A stretch of 8,751 bases of DNA from Bryobacterales bacterium (GTDB lineage: Bacteria; Acidobacteriota; Terriglobia; Bryobacterales; Bryobacteraceae). A program made the translations under genes and the position numbers. Each line of letters opens with the position of its first letter. The stretch's first letter is position 1. Below the pieces are notes generated by a model, which made no database searches, was not told the DNA's origin, and was given only the letters and a program-made list of their open reading frames with translations. The stretch spans positions 1-8,751 of the forward strand of contig PKYZ01000659.1 of NCBI GenBank assembly GCA_003132865.1, read 5' to 3'. This document shows, piece after piece, positions 1 through 6,126 of the stretch.

Positions 1-479
1 CGTAATCGCGTTCTCCGCGCTTTGCCAAACGGTCGATTTGAGCCAGCAGATGACCAAGTTCCTGCTCGCTGAGATAGCCCAGTAAGTAAAGGACGAAACG
101 CCTTCTTCGCGGGAATAGCCAAAACAGGGCTGCAGATAGCAGCCAGAGCTGGTTCTCGCCCCGCGACGTAGCGAAAGAAGGTTTGCACGGCCGCCAGGCG
201 CGAATTGCGCGTGCGGATCGTGTTGCCGCGGCTGGTCTCCAGGTCCGCGAGAAATTCCAATACCACGGGGGCCGTGAGATCCTCGATACCGAGCTGATCA
301 ACGGAGCGCCGACACCGCGCGGCTGCAAACTGAAGCAGGAGCTTCATTGCATCCCTATACGATGTGGTCGTATGGGGGCTGACGCCCCGCTCTACGGCGA
401 GATAACGAAGAAAGAATGCCGAGAGCAACGTGGGTAGCCGAAGCGGGCTTGATGTCGCCGGGTGATTGATTTCGCCCAT
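1..479 (-). pseudogene. Second tandem tyrosine recombinase, N-terminal half, frameshifted and cut by window edge
   Basis: Reading leftwards from an ATG at 477-479, the translation begins MGEINHPATSS and continues through LLSAFFLRYLAVERGVSPHT, TSYRDAMKLLLQF, DLTAPVVLEFLADLE and RNSRLAAVQTFFRYVA. This is the SAM-like core-binding (N-terminal) domain of tandem-type tyrosine recombinases. At 82-89 a 4-bp direct duplication (TTAC TTAC on the coding strand) shifts the frame. Removing one copy restores RPLLGYLSEQELGHLLAQID and then RLAKRGERDY to the window edge. The catalytic domain lies outside the window. The gene is in the same frame as the recombinase upstream, with no stop between them. Arrangement in a row is known from RIT (recombinase in trio) and Tn554-like elements; which applies here cannot be decided from this window. 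Family assignment is secure, and the pseudogene call rests on the duplication. Confidence 0.8.
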
Positions 480-1293
480 GAGATCCTGGGTCAGTTGCAG
501 GTAGCGCTGAGAGTTGGCTAAGCCGACGTGCCCAAGGTACGTAGCCAGAAGCGGCAACTTTGCGCCGAGATCGACGTTCTGTTCACACCACAGCAGAAGC
601 CGGAGAACGGCAAACGAATGTCGCAGGTCATGGAGACGAATGTGCCGGTTGCCGCTCGTGCGCTCAATGCCGGCGGTTTTCAGTGTCTGGTGGAAGGCCT
701 CGCGCAGGGCGTTAATCGAATACCGGCCCCCGCGTGGGCTGGGAAAGAACGGCTTCTCGGGAGGGCCGGCGCCGAAGTGCTTGGTTGCCAGCGTCCGGCA
801 GCGCGTCAGTTGCTGAACCAGGTCCGGCGCAATCGGAACCATTCTTGACTTGTCGAACTTGGTATGCCGGATATGCAGCAGGCCTGCGTCGAGGTCGACA
901 TCGGCCTGTGTGAGTCGCAGAAGCTCTCCGGCCCGCAGGCCGGCAAGATACAGAAGGCGCAAGGCAGCGCCTAGAACTGCGTCCCGAACCGGCGATGTCC
1001 GTCCTTGCGGCAACTCGGCGCAAGCTTGCAGGAAACGTTTACCCTCGTCTCGGCTGAGCACCCGTGGCACAAATTTCCGGTGCACAATCCGCAAGGACCG
1101 GCGATCCGGTACGGCCGTCCGGGCGTCTTCGAGCCGTAGGAATCGACAGACTTCCCGCATGAGTGTCAAACGGATGCGCGCGATTCGACTCCGATTCAGT
1201 GCCCCTTCGAGCAATGTAATCGTGCACAATTCCCACCGTGATAACAGGATCTTCTGGCGATAGGCGAGCGTTGAGAAAACGATCCAACTCCAT
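477..1293 (-). pseudogene. First tandem tyrosine recombinase, frameshifted near the N terminus and fused in frame to the next
   Basis: The translation carries a full tyrosine recombinase catalytic set: Arg in LYLAGLRAGELLRL, Lys in HTKFDKSRMVPI, HxxR in RLHDLRHSFAV, LGH in ATYLGHVGLANS, and the nucleophile Tyr in SQRYLQLT. The open frame extends from an internal ATG at 1158-1160 to the window edge. The natural N terminus appears to start at ATG 1291-1293 (MELDRFLNARLSPEDPV) in another frame; the two frames join near a four-base homopolymer at 1202-1205 (CCCC on plus). No clear Shine-Dalgarno precedes 1293. The other frame is also open further upstream (to about 1378), so the exact N terminus is uncertain. 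The usual C-terminal tail after the Tyr is missing and the frame runs straight into the second recombinase. The catalytic half looks intact, but the gene as a whole is probably not functional. Confidence 0.78.
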
Positions 1294-1375
1294 CGCTGGA
1301 AGGCGCTTTCCGATCGTAGCCAGACCGGAATGCCGGAGCCCTTAATCGACTCCTTCAGAATGGTCCATAACTCTT

Positions 1376-1570
1376 TCAAGATCCCGGAGTTGACGTGGCG
1401 TACCGGCTACACCGGGCCCGCTCCCAGTTTTGCACCGTTCGCAGACTGACACCCAGGGCGTGAGCCAGTTCGGTTTGGGTTAGGGACTGGTGGCGGACGC
1501 CGGCTTCGTAAATCTCAAAATCCCGCTCGCGCAAATTGGAAGCAAACCGGCCTTTTCGGTCGCGGCTCTG
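1376..1570 (-). pseudogene. Helix-turn-helix regulator fragment
   Basis: Between an in-frame TAA (1571-1573) and TGA (1376-1378) the minus strand reads a helix-turn-helix segment containing RERDFEIYEAG, then SLTQTELAHALGVSLRTVQNWER. This is the Xre-like/antitoxin-type fold: TQTELAHALGVS as the first two helices and LRTVQNWE as the recognition helix. There is no ATG in the frame, and the normal residues after NWE are replaced by a short unrelated tail. A neighbouring frame continues with GILKELWTILKESIK, which could be the lost C terminus of this protein or the start of the recombinase. Its 5' end abuts a GC-rich hairpin (1561-1583). Most simply it is the remnant of a small HTH regulator truncated at both ends by rearrangement beside the recombinase segment. 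Family is clear; original function unknown. Confidence 0.6.
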
Positions 1571-1583
1571 TTACGGAGCCGCG
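1561..1583. repeat. GC-rich hairpin, possible dispersed repeat or terminator
   Basis: Perfect 8-bp inverted repeat cgcggctc / gagccgcg with a 7-base loop. It lies 14 bases beyond the stop of the small minus-strand gene at 1598-1888, so it could terminate that transcript, but no T-run follows. The sequence cggtcgcggctc at 1557-1568 recurs at 8703-8714, preceded in both places by aaaccg, which favours a dispersed repeat. Confidence 0.6.
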
Positions 1584-1597
1584 CGCGTAAGTTACCT

Positions 1598-1888
1598 TCA
1601 CCGCGACGCTCTGTTCGCTTCGCCTAGGGCAGGCAGAAGCGCAGGGGTCGCGACCCAGGCAACCCGCCGCCTGGCGATGCGCATCGTGGTCCAGTCGTAT
1701 GCAAAGTGGCGTCCGCACTCCAAGCACGCCATGTAAGTTTCCGATTGCGCGCTTTGCCGTCCGCCCACACTTACACTGGCCCGGAGCGTCATCGGGAAGG
1801 TCGTTCTGCGATGCGCACAATACAACCGCTCTGCAAGGCCCGCTAAGCGCACACGCACAGTATTCGCCACCACGTTGAAACGATCCAT
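1598..1888 (-). CDS. Small zinc-ribbon-like protein (hypothetical, 96 aa)
   Basis: The start is chosen at ATG 1886-1888 because a strong Shine-Dalgarno, GAGGAGG, lies six bases upstream. The protein begins MDRFNVVANTVRVRLAGLAE. It has a CxH pair (Cys24, His26 in LYCAHRRTTFPMT) and a CxxC pair (Cys55, Cys58 in YMACLECGRHFAYDW), spaced as expected for a single four-ligand zinc ribbon. No signal peptide or membrane segment is seen, so it is probably cytoplasmic; the C-terminal third is Arg/Ala-rich and looks disordered. The gene begins 11 bases after the malic enzyme stop, and its ribosome-binding site overlaps that stop (TCCTGAGGAGG), indicating co-transcription. I recognise this CxH...YxxCLECGxxFxYDW pattern as recurring in Acidobacteria, but know of no assigned function. 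The coding call is strong; zinc binding is inference from the ligands. Confidence 0.75.
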   Translation of the reverse strand: MDRFNVVANTVRVRLAGLAERLYCAHRRTTFPMTLRASVSVGGRQSAQSETYMACLECGRHFAYDWTTMRIARRRVAWVATPALLPALGEANRASR

Positions 1889-1899
1889 TCTCGACCTCC

Positions 1900-3636
1900 T
1901 CAGGATGCCCGGATCGGGCGATACTCCGGCTGCCACATCGCGTCTTGCACCTGTTGAACGATGTCGCCGAGTTTGACTCTGGCCAAACCCTCCGCATCCG
2001 CGGCCTCCGCGACGGCCACCGCCACCGTCACCGACACGCTGCGCAGGTCGTCAATATGCGGGAGCAGCGACGCGCCGGGCTGGCGCACAGTCACCAGGCT
2101 GGACACGGCACTCGCCGCCGCCGCGAACATGCCCGCACTGATCCTGCTAGCTCGCGAGACAATAGCGCCGAGCGCCAGGCCGGGGTACAGCATGGCGTTG
2201 TTCGCCTGGCCGATGACGTACGTCACTCCCTTGCGGGTCACTGGGGCGAACGCGCTGCCGGTGACGATCAGCGCCCGCCCGTCAGTCCAGGCAAGCAGAT
2301 CGGCCGGGTTCGCCGCGGCCCGAGCTGCCGGATGGCACAGCGCGAAGACGATCGGCCTCTCCGTGTGTGCAGCCATTTCCCTGACGATCGCTTCCGTGAA
2401 ACTGCCGCCGACTGTCGACGCGCCGATCAGCATGGTCGGTTTCACCCGGCCGACTACCTCGGCCAGTCCCACGCCGTTTCCGTTCCCATCATGCTTCCAG
2501 GCGTGGCTTTCGGCGGCAGGACGGGCGTACGCCGCCTGATAGTCGTGCAGTTGACCGTCCATGTCGGCCGTCAGCAAGCCATGGCGGTCTACACACCAGA
2601 AGCGCCTGGCCGCATCCTCTTGGGAGAGGCCCTCGCGCACCATGGCGTCGCGAAGCTGGTCGGCAACTCCAATACCTGCCGTACCGGCGCCGAAGATGAC
2701 CACTCGCTGGTTGCGCAGCGGCGTCCCGCAGACGCGCACGGCGGAGATCGCCGCCGCCAGCGTGATCGCACCGGTGCCCTGCATATCGTCGTTGAAAATG
2801 CAGATCCGGTCGCGGTACTTCTCGAGGATCCGCCGTCCATTGCCCGGCGCAAAGTCCTCCCACTGCAACAACGCGTTGGGAAACAGCTTTGTCGCGACTC
2901 TGACGTAAGCGTCGATGAAGGCGTCGTAACGCTCTCCGCGTATTCGGGCGTGCCGGTTCCCGATGTACATGGGATCGCTGAGCAGACTCTCCCGGTTGGT
3001 GCCGACATCGAGCATCACCGGGATTGCGCGCGTTGGGTCAATGCCGCCCGCCGCCGTGTAAATCGCCAGCTTGCCGATCGACACCTCAATGCCGCCTACC
3101 CCCCAATCGCCGATTCCCAGAACCTGCTCGGCGTCGGTAGCCAGGATCAGGTCGATATCGCCGGGGCCGGCGCCGAGGTTGGTAAACGCCTCCTCGATCG
3201 CTTCGGCATGATCGATCGAGAGATACACGCCCCGCGGGCGCCGGCACTCATGGTGGTACTGCTCCATCGCCATGCCGACCGTAAGATCGTTGACGATGGG
3301 GATCATTTCACGAAGGTGCTCCGAAAACAGCCGGTAGAAAAGGACCTCGTTGCGGTCGTGCAGGGCGGTCAGGTAGACGTTTTTGCTGAGCGCATCCGCC
3401 AGCCTTTCGTACTGAATGTAGGCGCGCTCGACCTGCGTCCCCAGGGTACTAATGTCCGGCGGAAGCAGACCCGTGAGGCCTAGCGCTTTTCGTTCTTCCA
3501 CCGTGAAGGCGGTCCCCTTGTTCAACAGCGGCGAATTGAGCACGGCCATGCCGCGAGCCTGGGTCTCGCGGCAATTGTGCCCGTTCTGCCGGTGCTTTGT
3601 CATCGGCGCCAATAGCGGGATAACTCTCTGTCGCAT
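1900..3636 (-). CDS. NAD-dependent malic/malolactic enzyme family protein with altered active site (578 aa)
   Basis: Malic enzymes oxidatively decarboxylate L-malate to pyruvate; related malolactic enzymes make lactate. Family motifs in order: RRPRGVYLSID (about 132-142), TDAEQVLGIGDWGVGG (167-182), IGKLAIYTAAGGIDP with the catalytic Lys at 189, LDVGTN (209-214), the metal-binding WEDFAP (259-264) and FNDDMQGTGA (281-290), the Rossmann GAGTAGIG (316-323) followed by VDRHGLL with Asp350 favouring NAD, and IGQANNAMLYPGLALG (475-490). GDWG, IGQANN and WQPEYRPI lean towards the malolactic side of the family. Two conserved sites differ: the tyrosine of the family's P-I-V-Y motif is Asn116 (PIVNDLTVG), and the SNPT motif is CHPA (434-437, His435 for Asn). 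Start 3636 is chosen for GAGG six to seven bases upstream; an upstream in-frame ATG at 3708 lacks one. The reading frame is otherwise complete. Activity is doubtful, family certain. Confidence 0.93.
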   Translation of the reverse strand: MRQRVIPLLAPMTKHRQNGHNCRETQARGMAVLNSPLLNKGTAFTVEERKALGLTGLLPPDISTLGTQVERAYIQYERLADALSKNVYLTALHDRNEVLFYRLFSEHLREMIPIVNDLTVGMAMEQYHHECRRPRGVYLSIDHAEAIEEAFTNLGAGPGDIDLILATDAEQVLGIGDWGVGGIEVSIGKLAIYTAAGGIDPTRAIPVMLDVGTNRESLLSDPMYIGNRHARIRGERYDAFIDAYVRVATKLFPNALLQWEDFAPGNGRRILEKYRDRICIFNDDMQGTGAITLAAAISAVRVCGTPLRNQRVVIFGAGTAGIGVADQLRDAMVREGLSQEDAARRFWCVDRHGLLTADMDGQLHDYQAAYARPAAESHAWKHDGNGNGVGLAEVVGRVKPTMLIGASTVGGSFTEAIVREMAAHTERPIVFALCHPAARAAANPADLLAWTDGRALIVTGSAFAPVTRKGVTYVIGQANNAMLYPGLALGAIVSRASRISAGMFAAAASAVSSLVTVRQPGASLLPHIDDLRSVSVTVAVAVAEAADAEGLARVKLGDIVQQVQDAMWQPEYRPIRAS

Positions 3637-3713
3637 GCTGTTACCTCGTTTGTTATGTCCTGCCTGGCACGGCGCGCTTTGGGGGCGGCACGCCGCGCGA
3701 TTGATCAAGCCCC

Positions 3714-4442
3714 TTACTGAAGGCGTTTCGCCACGCCACGGATGGCGAAGGCCGCACCCAGGGCCATCAGTCCGAACAGAGAGATCAGCGGCAGCGTGCT
3801 GGCCGTGGCCGGGAGCGCCGGCGCCATCGCCACTTCAGTCTCCGCGGGCGGTGGGGTAACCACCTCGGCGAGTTGCACCTCTTCTCCGGTCGGCTTGACG
3901 GCCATGATGGGCGCCCGCTTCAGTTCCACTACCACAGGCGCATCCGCCGATTTGATCGGCTCGGCGACCTCTAGAGGGATTTCGATCGCTGTGAAGAGGA
4001 CGGCCGTGTTGGTGTCTTTGGCCAGTTCCATCGCCCTCGCCTTCGGATAGACGAATTCCTCGCCCCAATTTCTGCCGGGATAGAACCACGCCCGCAGCGC
4101 TTCCGGTTGGCCGGCCGGTCTTTCTCTGAATGTCATCACGGTCTTGTCGGTGGCTTTGAGGCGATAGTTCGGGATAGCCAGGATCGTGGCGTAGATGGCC
4201 GTTTCGTCCTTATTAAAGATCTGGACAATGTGGCGGTCGGACTGCGAATCCAGGATCTTGAATACATAGGTTCCGGCGGGCAATACACCCCACCCGGCGA
4301 GGTGCACGCCTGGAATCTCCACGGGACCGCTAAAGGTGATCACGGTTTTCCGGTTCCAATCGCCTGCCTTGGCACTTGGCACCAGGACCGCGCCGACCAG
4401 CGCCGCACAACACATCGTCGTTGCCGCTTTGAATAGGTTCAT
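3714..4442 (-). CDS. Secreted protein with LPxTA-type C-terminal anchor (242 aa)
   Basis: It has a Sec signal peptide (MNLFKAATTMCCAALVGAVLVPSAKA, probable cleavage after Ala26). A globular domain follows, about 27-145, with motifs I have seen in acidobacterial secreted proteins: WNRKTVITFSGPVEIPG, LPAGTYVFKILDSQSDRHIV, IFNKDETAIYATILAIPNYR and AWFYPGRNWGEEFVYPKA. A Pro/Ala/Glu-rich linker (about 165-208) leads to the tail: LPATAS (210-215), a hydrophobic segment (217-234) and a basic end (RGVAKRLQ). This tripartite tail resembles sortase or exosortase sorting signals. The role of the domain is unknown. The start fits AAGGA about ten bases upstream of ATG. It lies 77 bp before the malic enzyme gene on the same strand, so the two may be co-transcribed. 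A tandem-dyad element sits 180 bases upstream. Confidence 0.85.
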   Translation of the reverse strand: MNLFKAATTMCCAALVGAVLVPSAKAGDWNRKTVITFSGPVEIPGVHLAGWGVLPAGTYVFKILDSQSDRHIVQIFNKDETAIYATILAIPNYRLKATDKTVMTFRERPAGQPEALRAWFYPGRNWGEEFVYPKARAMELAKDTNTAVLFTAIEIPLEVAEPIKSADAPVVVELKRAPIMAVKPTGEEVQLAEVVTPPPAETEVAMAPALPATASTLPLISLFGLMALGAAFAIRGVAKRLQ

Positions 4443-4570
4443 TTCCTTTTTTCCTTTGCTCAGATTTTGCAGTCTGCTGTTTCGCTTCGGTTCGGCGTGA
4501 GGCAGATCTCGGCGGGTTCGGCCCGCGCCCCTGACCTAGGCATGTTTCGCACCGAATCGTTTTTGAGCCG

Positions 4571-4656
4571 TATATACCGGCGTTCGGCAGCCTCACGGAC
4601 GTTGAGCCATCGGACGAGGAACTGACCGTGAGGGGTCATGTGACCGAGTGTGGTCA
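4571..4656 (-). promoter_or_regulatory. Tandem-dyad operator and putative promoter, copy 1 (upstream of the LPxTA gene)
   Basis: Read on the minus strand, box A is TGACCACACTCGGTCA (4656-4641). A 2-bp spacer follows, then box B TGACCCCTCACGGTCA (4638-4623). Each box is TGACC-N6-GGTCA. TATATA at 4576-4571 is a plausible -10 and lies 128 bases before the start codon of the gene ending at 4442. It matches the plus-strand copy at 4801-4834 at 39 of 48 aligned positions starting from box A. The binding protein is unknown. Confidence 0.65.
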
Positions 4657-4800
4657 TTGCGGCCACCGGCGTAACGTTGAATTTCTGCGCCATCCGGACC
4701 GGCGCAAATCAGGGGGACAACTCTGAGGATTTGGGGCGGCTTCGAAACGCGACTGGCGCGCAAATAGCGAAACACCGCTACCAGCCGTCAAAAGGCGCAT

Positions 4801-4888
4801 TGACCACATGTGGTCAGATGACTCCGCGCGGTCAGTTCCCCGGCCCGATCACCTCAGTCTCCGCGGGTCTGGAGCGCAGGCACATATG
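4801..4888 (+). promoter_or_regulatory. Tandem-dyad operator and putative promoter, copy 2 (upstream of the four-gene run)
   Basis: Box A is a perfect 16-bp palindrome, TGACCACATGTGGTCA (4801-4816). A 2-bp spacer follows, then box B TGACTCCGCGCGGTCA (4819-4834). The following GTTCC and CCGAT are shared with copy 1 at the same offsets. CATATG at 4883-4888 lies 123 bases before the start codon at 5012. No good -35 hexamer is visible, so an activator-dependent promoter or a repressor site are both possible. Confidence 0.65.
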
Positions 4889-5011
4889 GCTTATGCGGAT
4901 TCGGTACGGGTGGACCCCGGAATGCTTCAGGTAGAGTGCGACGGAAAGAAACCTAGCAGGCGAGGCAAGCTCCGCTGCGCGGCGTTTGGGTGTTGTGGCG
5001 AAGGAGAAACG

Positions 5012-5326
5012 ATGTTCCGAATGGTTACGAAAATCATCAAGTGGGTTTCCATTCCGGTCCTGCTGATTGCCTCACTGTTTGCGTGTTGCGCCGCGAGTTA
5101 CGAACCCCTGGTGGATTTCGCGATTTGTCTGGGCGCTATCATCTTTGTACAGCGGGCGATTCGGTTAAAGGAATACTTTTGGGCCGCCGGATTTCTTGCG
5201 ATTGTGGTAGTTTTCACACCACTCTCGCTCGTGGTTAAGATCTTTCTCTTGATGGGCTTCACTTGCATTGCGACCTTCGCAAACTTGTTAGCGGCATTCC
5301 GGACGCAACCAGCTCCGGCCGGCTAA
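5012..5326 (+). CDS. Small multi-pass membrane protein (hypothetical, 104 aa)
   Basis: The start at ATG 5012-5014 has AAGGAG six bases upstream; an upstream in-frame ATG at 4808 lies inside the operator and is not used. The protein begins MFRMVTKIIKW and has four hydrophobic stretches (about 12-30, 33-49, 57-71 and 75-94), so it should span the inner membrane about four times with few polar residues between. A short charged loop, RAIRLKEYF, separates the halves. No catalytic or binding motif is seen, and I do not recognise a named family. It is the first gene after the copy 2 element and ends 46 bp before the next gene on the same strand, so it likely heads the operon. The coding call is firm; function unknown. 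Confidence 0.72.
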   Translation: MFRMVTKIIKWVSIPVLLIASLFACCAASYEPLVDFAICLGAIIFVQRAIRLKEYFWAAGFLAIVVVFTPLSLVVKIFLLMGFTCIATFANLLAAFRTQPAPAG

Positions 5327-5372
5327 CGCAAGTCAAGATGCTTACAGGTGGCGCAGAAGCGGAGATTCTAAT

Positions 5373-6125
5373 ATGAAAATACTACTAACGCTACCTCGAT
5401 CGAGCCGCGAAATCCGGGCAGTACTGATATTCGCGCTGTCAATGGCAATTCCCGTTGCCGGAATTGCTCAGATTTCAGTTACAGGGATTGCTCCGACCGC
5501 AGTTACAGAGATTGCGCCGACCCCAATTACGGAGATTGTTCCGACCCCAGTTACGGAGATTGTTCCGGCCCCAGTTACAGGGATTGCGCAGACCTCGGTT
5601 ACAGGGATTGCTCCGCTCGATTGGCAAGGCAAACTGCAGTTTCATGCCGTGGCCACCTACGGGCCGTGGGCCATGGCGAGCTTCGCCGCATACGCCGGAC
5701 TTCTCCAGGAAATCAACTCTCCGAAAGAGTGGGGCCAGGGCGGCGATGCCTACGGCAAGCGTTTCGCCTCCACGGTCGGCTGGTCGGCGATACACGGCGC
5801 TCTCGCTTTCGGTCTGGATTCCACGCTGCACCAAGACCCGCGTTACTATCGATCGCGGAGCACGGGGTTCTGGCGCCGGTCGGGACATGCGATCCGGGGA
5901 ACGATCCTCACGCGGACCGACGCAGGCGGCGAGACACTGTCCACTTGGCGTATAGGCAGTTCCTACGGCGCGGCCTTTCTTTCCGACCTGTGGTATCCGG
6001 CCCGTCTCAATACCTTCCGCCACGGATTTGCCGATGGCTCCCTCGGACTCGGGTTGGCTATGGCCGCCAATCTCGGAGCGGAGTTCTGGCCGGATATCAA
6101 AAGCAAACTATTCCACCGGAAGTGA
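5373..6125 (+). CDS. Secreted protein with N-terminal octapeptide repeats (hypothetical, 250 aa)
   Basis: Signal peptide at residues 1 to about 32 (hydrophobic AVLIFALSMAIPVAGIAQ). Residues 28-83 are seven copies of an 8-residue repeat, best consensus VTEIxPTP, the first overlapping the signal peptide end (VAGIAQIS). The C-terminal domain (84-250) contains WQGKLQFHAVATYGPWA, EWGQGGDAYGKR, FGLDSTLHQDPRYYRS, GFWRRSGHAIRG, TRTDAGGETLSTWRIGS and EFWPDIKSKLFHRK. Its many aromatic and glycine residues, together with the signal peptide, suggest an outer-membrane or periplasmic protein; I recognise this domain from acidobacterial hypotheticals without a function. GGAG lies nine bases before the start. 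Its stop is one base from the start of the phospholipase-like gene, so the two are surely co-expressed. Confidence 0.82.
   Translation: MKILLTLPRSSREIRAVLIFALSMAIPVAGIAQISVTGIAPTAVTEIAPTPITEIVPTPVTEIVPAPVTGIAQTSVTGIAPLDWQGKLQFHAVATYGPWAMASFAAYAGLLQEINSPKEWGQGGDAYGKRFASTVGWSAIHGALAFGLDSTLHQDPRYYRSRSTGFWRRSGHAIRGTILTRTDAGGETLSTWRIGSSYGAAFLSDLWYPARLNTFRHGFADGSLGLGLAMAANLGAEFWPDIKSKLFHRK
5454..5621 (+). repeat. In-frame 24-bp tandem repeat, seven units
   Basis: Unit boundaries are 5454, 5478, 5502, 5526, 5550, 5574 and 5598. Internal units share gttac(a/g)g(a/g)gattg followed by (c/t)(g/t)ccgaccc or a close variant. The first unit (gttgccggaattgctcagat...) encodes the last residues of the signal peptide. 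All units are 24 bp, so copy-number change would keep the frame. Confidence 0.9.
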
Positions 6126-6126
6126 G

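Noticed and set aside
850..1263. 137-residue plus-strand frame
   Set aside because: Arg/Ser-rich antisense of the recombinase catalytic domain.
1515..1997. 160-residue minus-strand frame overlapping the small zinc-ribbon gene
   Set aside because: The overlapping frame at 1598-1888 has the strong Shine-Dalgarno and the CxH/CxxC ligands; this one has neither.
1945..3483. 512-residue plus-strand open frame opposite the malic enzyme
   Set aside because: It is the antisense shadow of a gene with clear family motifs; composition is rich in Arg/His/Gln with no recognisable domain.
4460..4934. Short open frames on both strands between the divergent genes
   Set aside because: They overlap the operator and leader sequences, lack ribosome-binding sites, and their mutual resemblance comes from the duplicated regulatory element.
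5455..6023. Repeat-containing open frames in other frames (RPQLxRL and NxCNWGRN repeats)
   Set aside because: A 24-bp period keeps all frames open through the repeat; only the frame starting at 5373 has a signal peptide and a sensible C-terminal domain.
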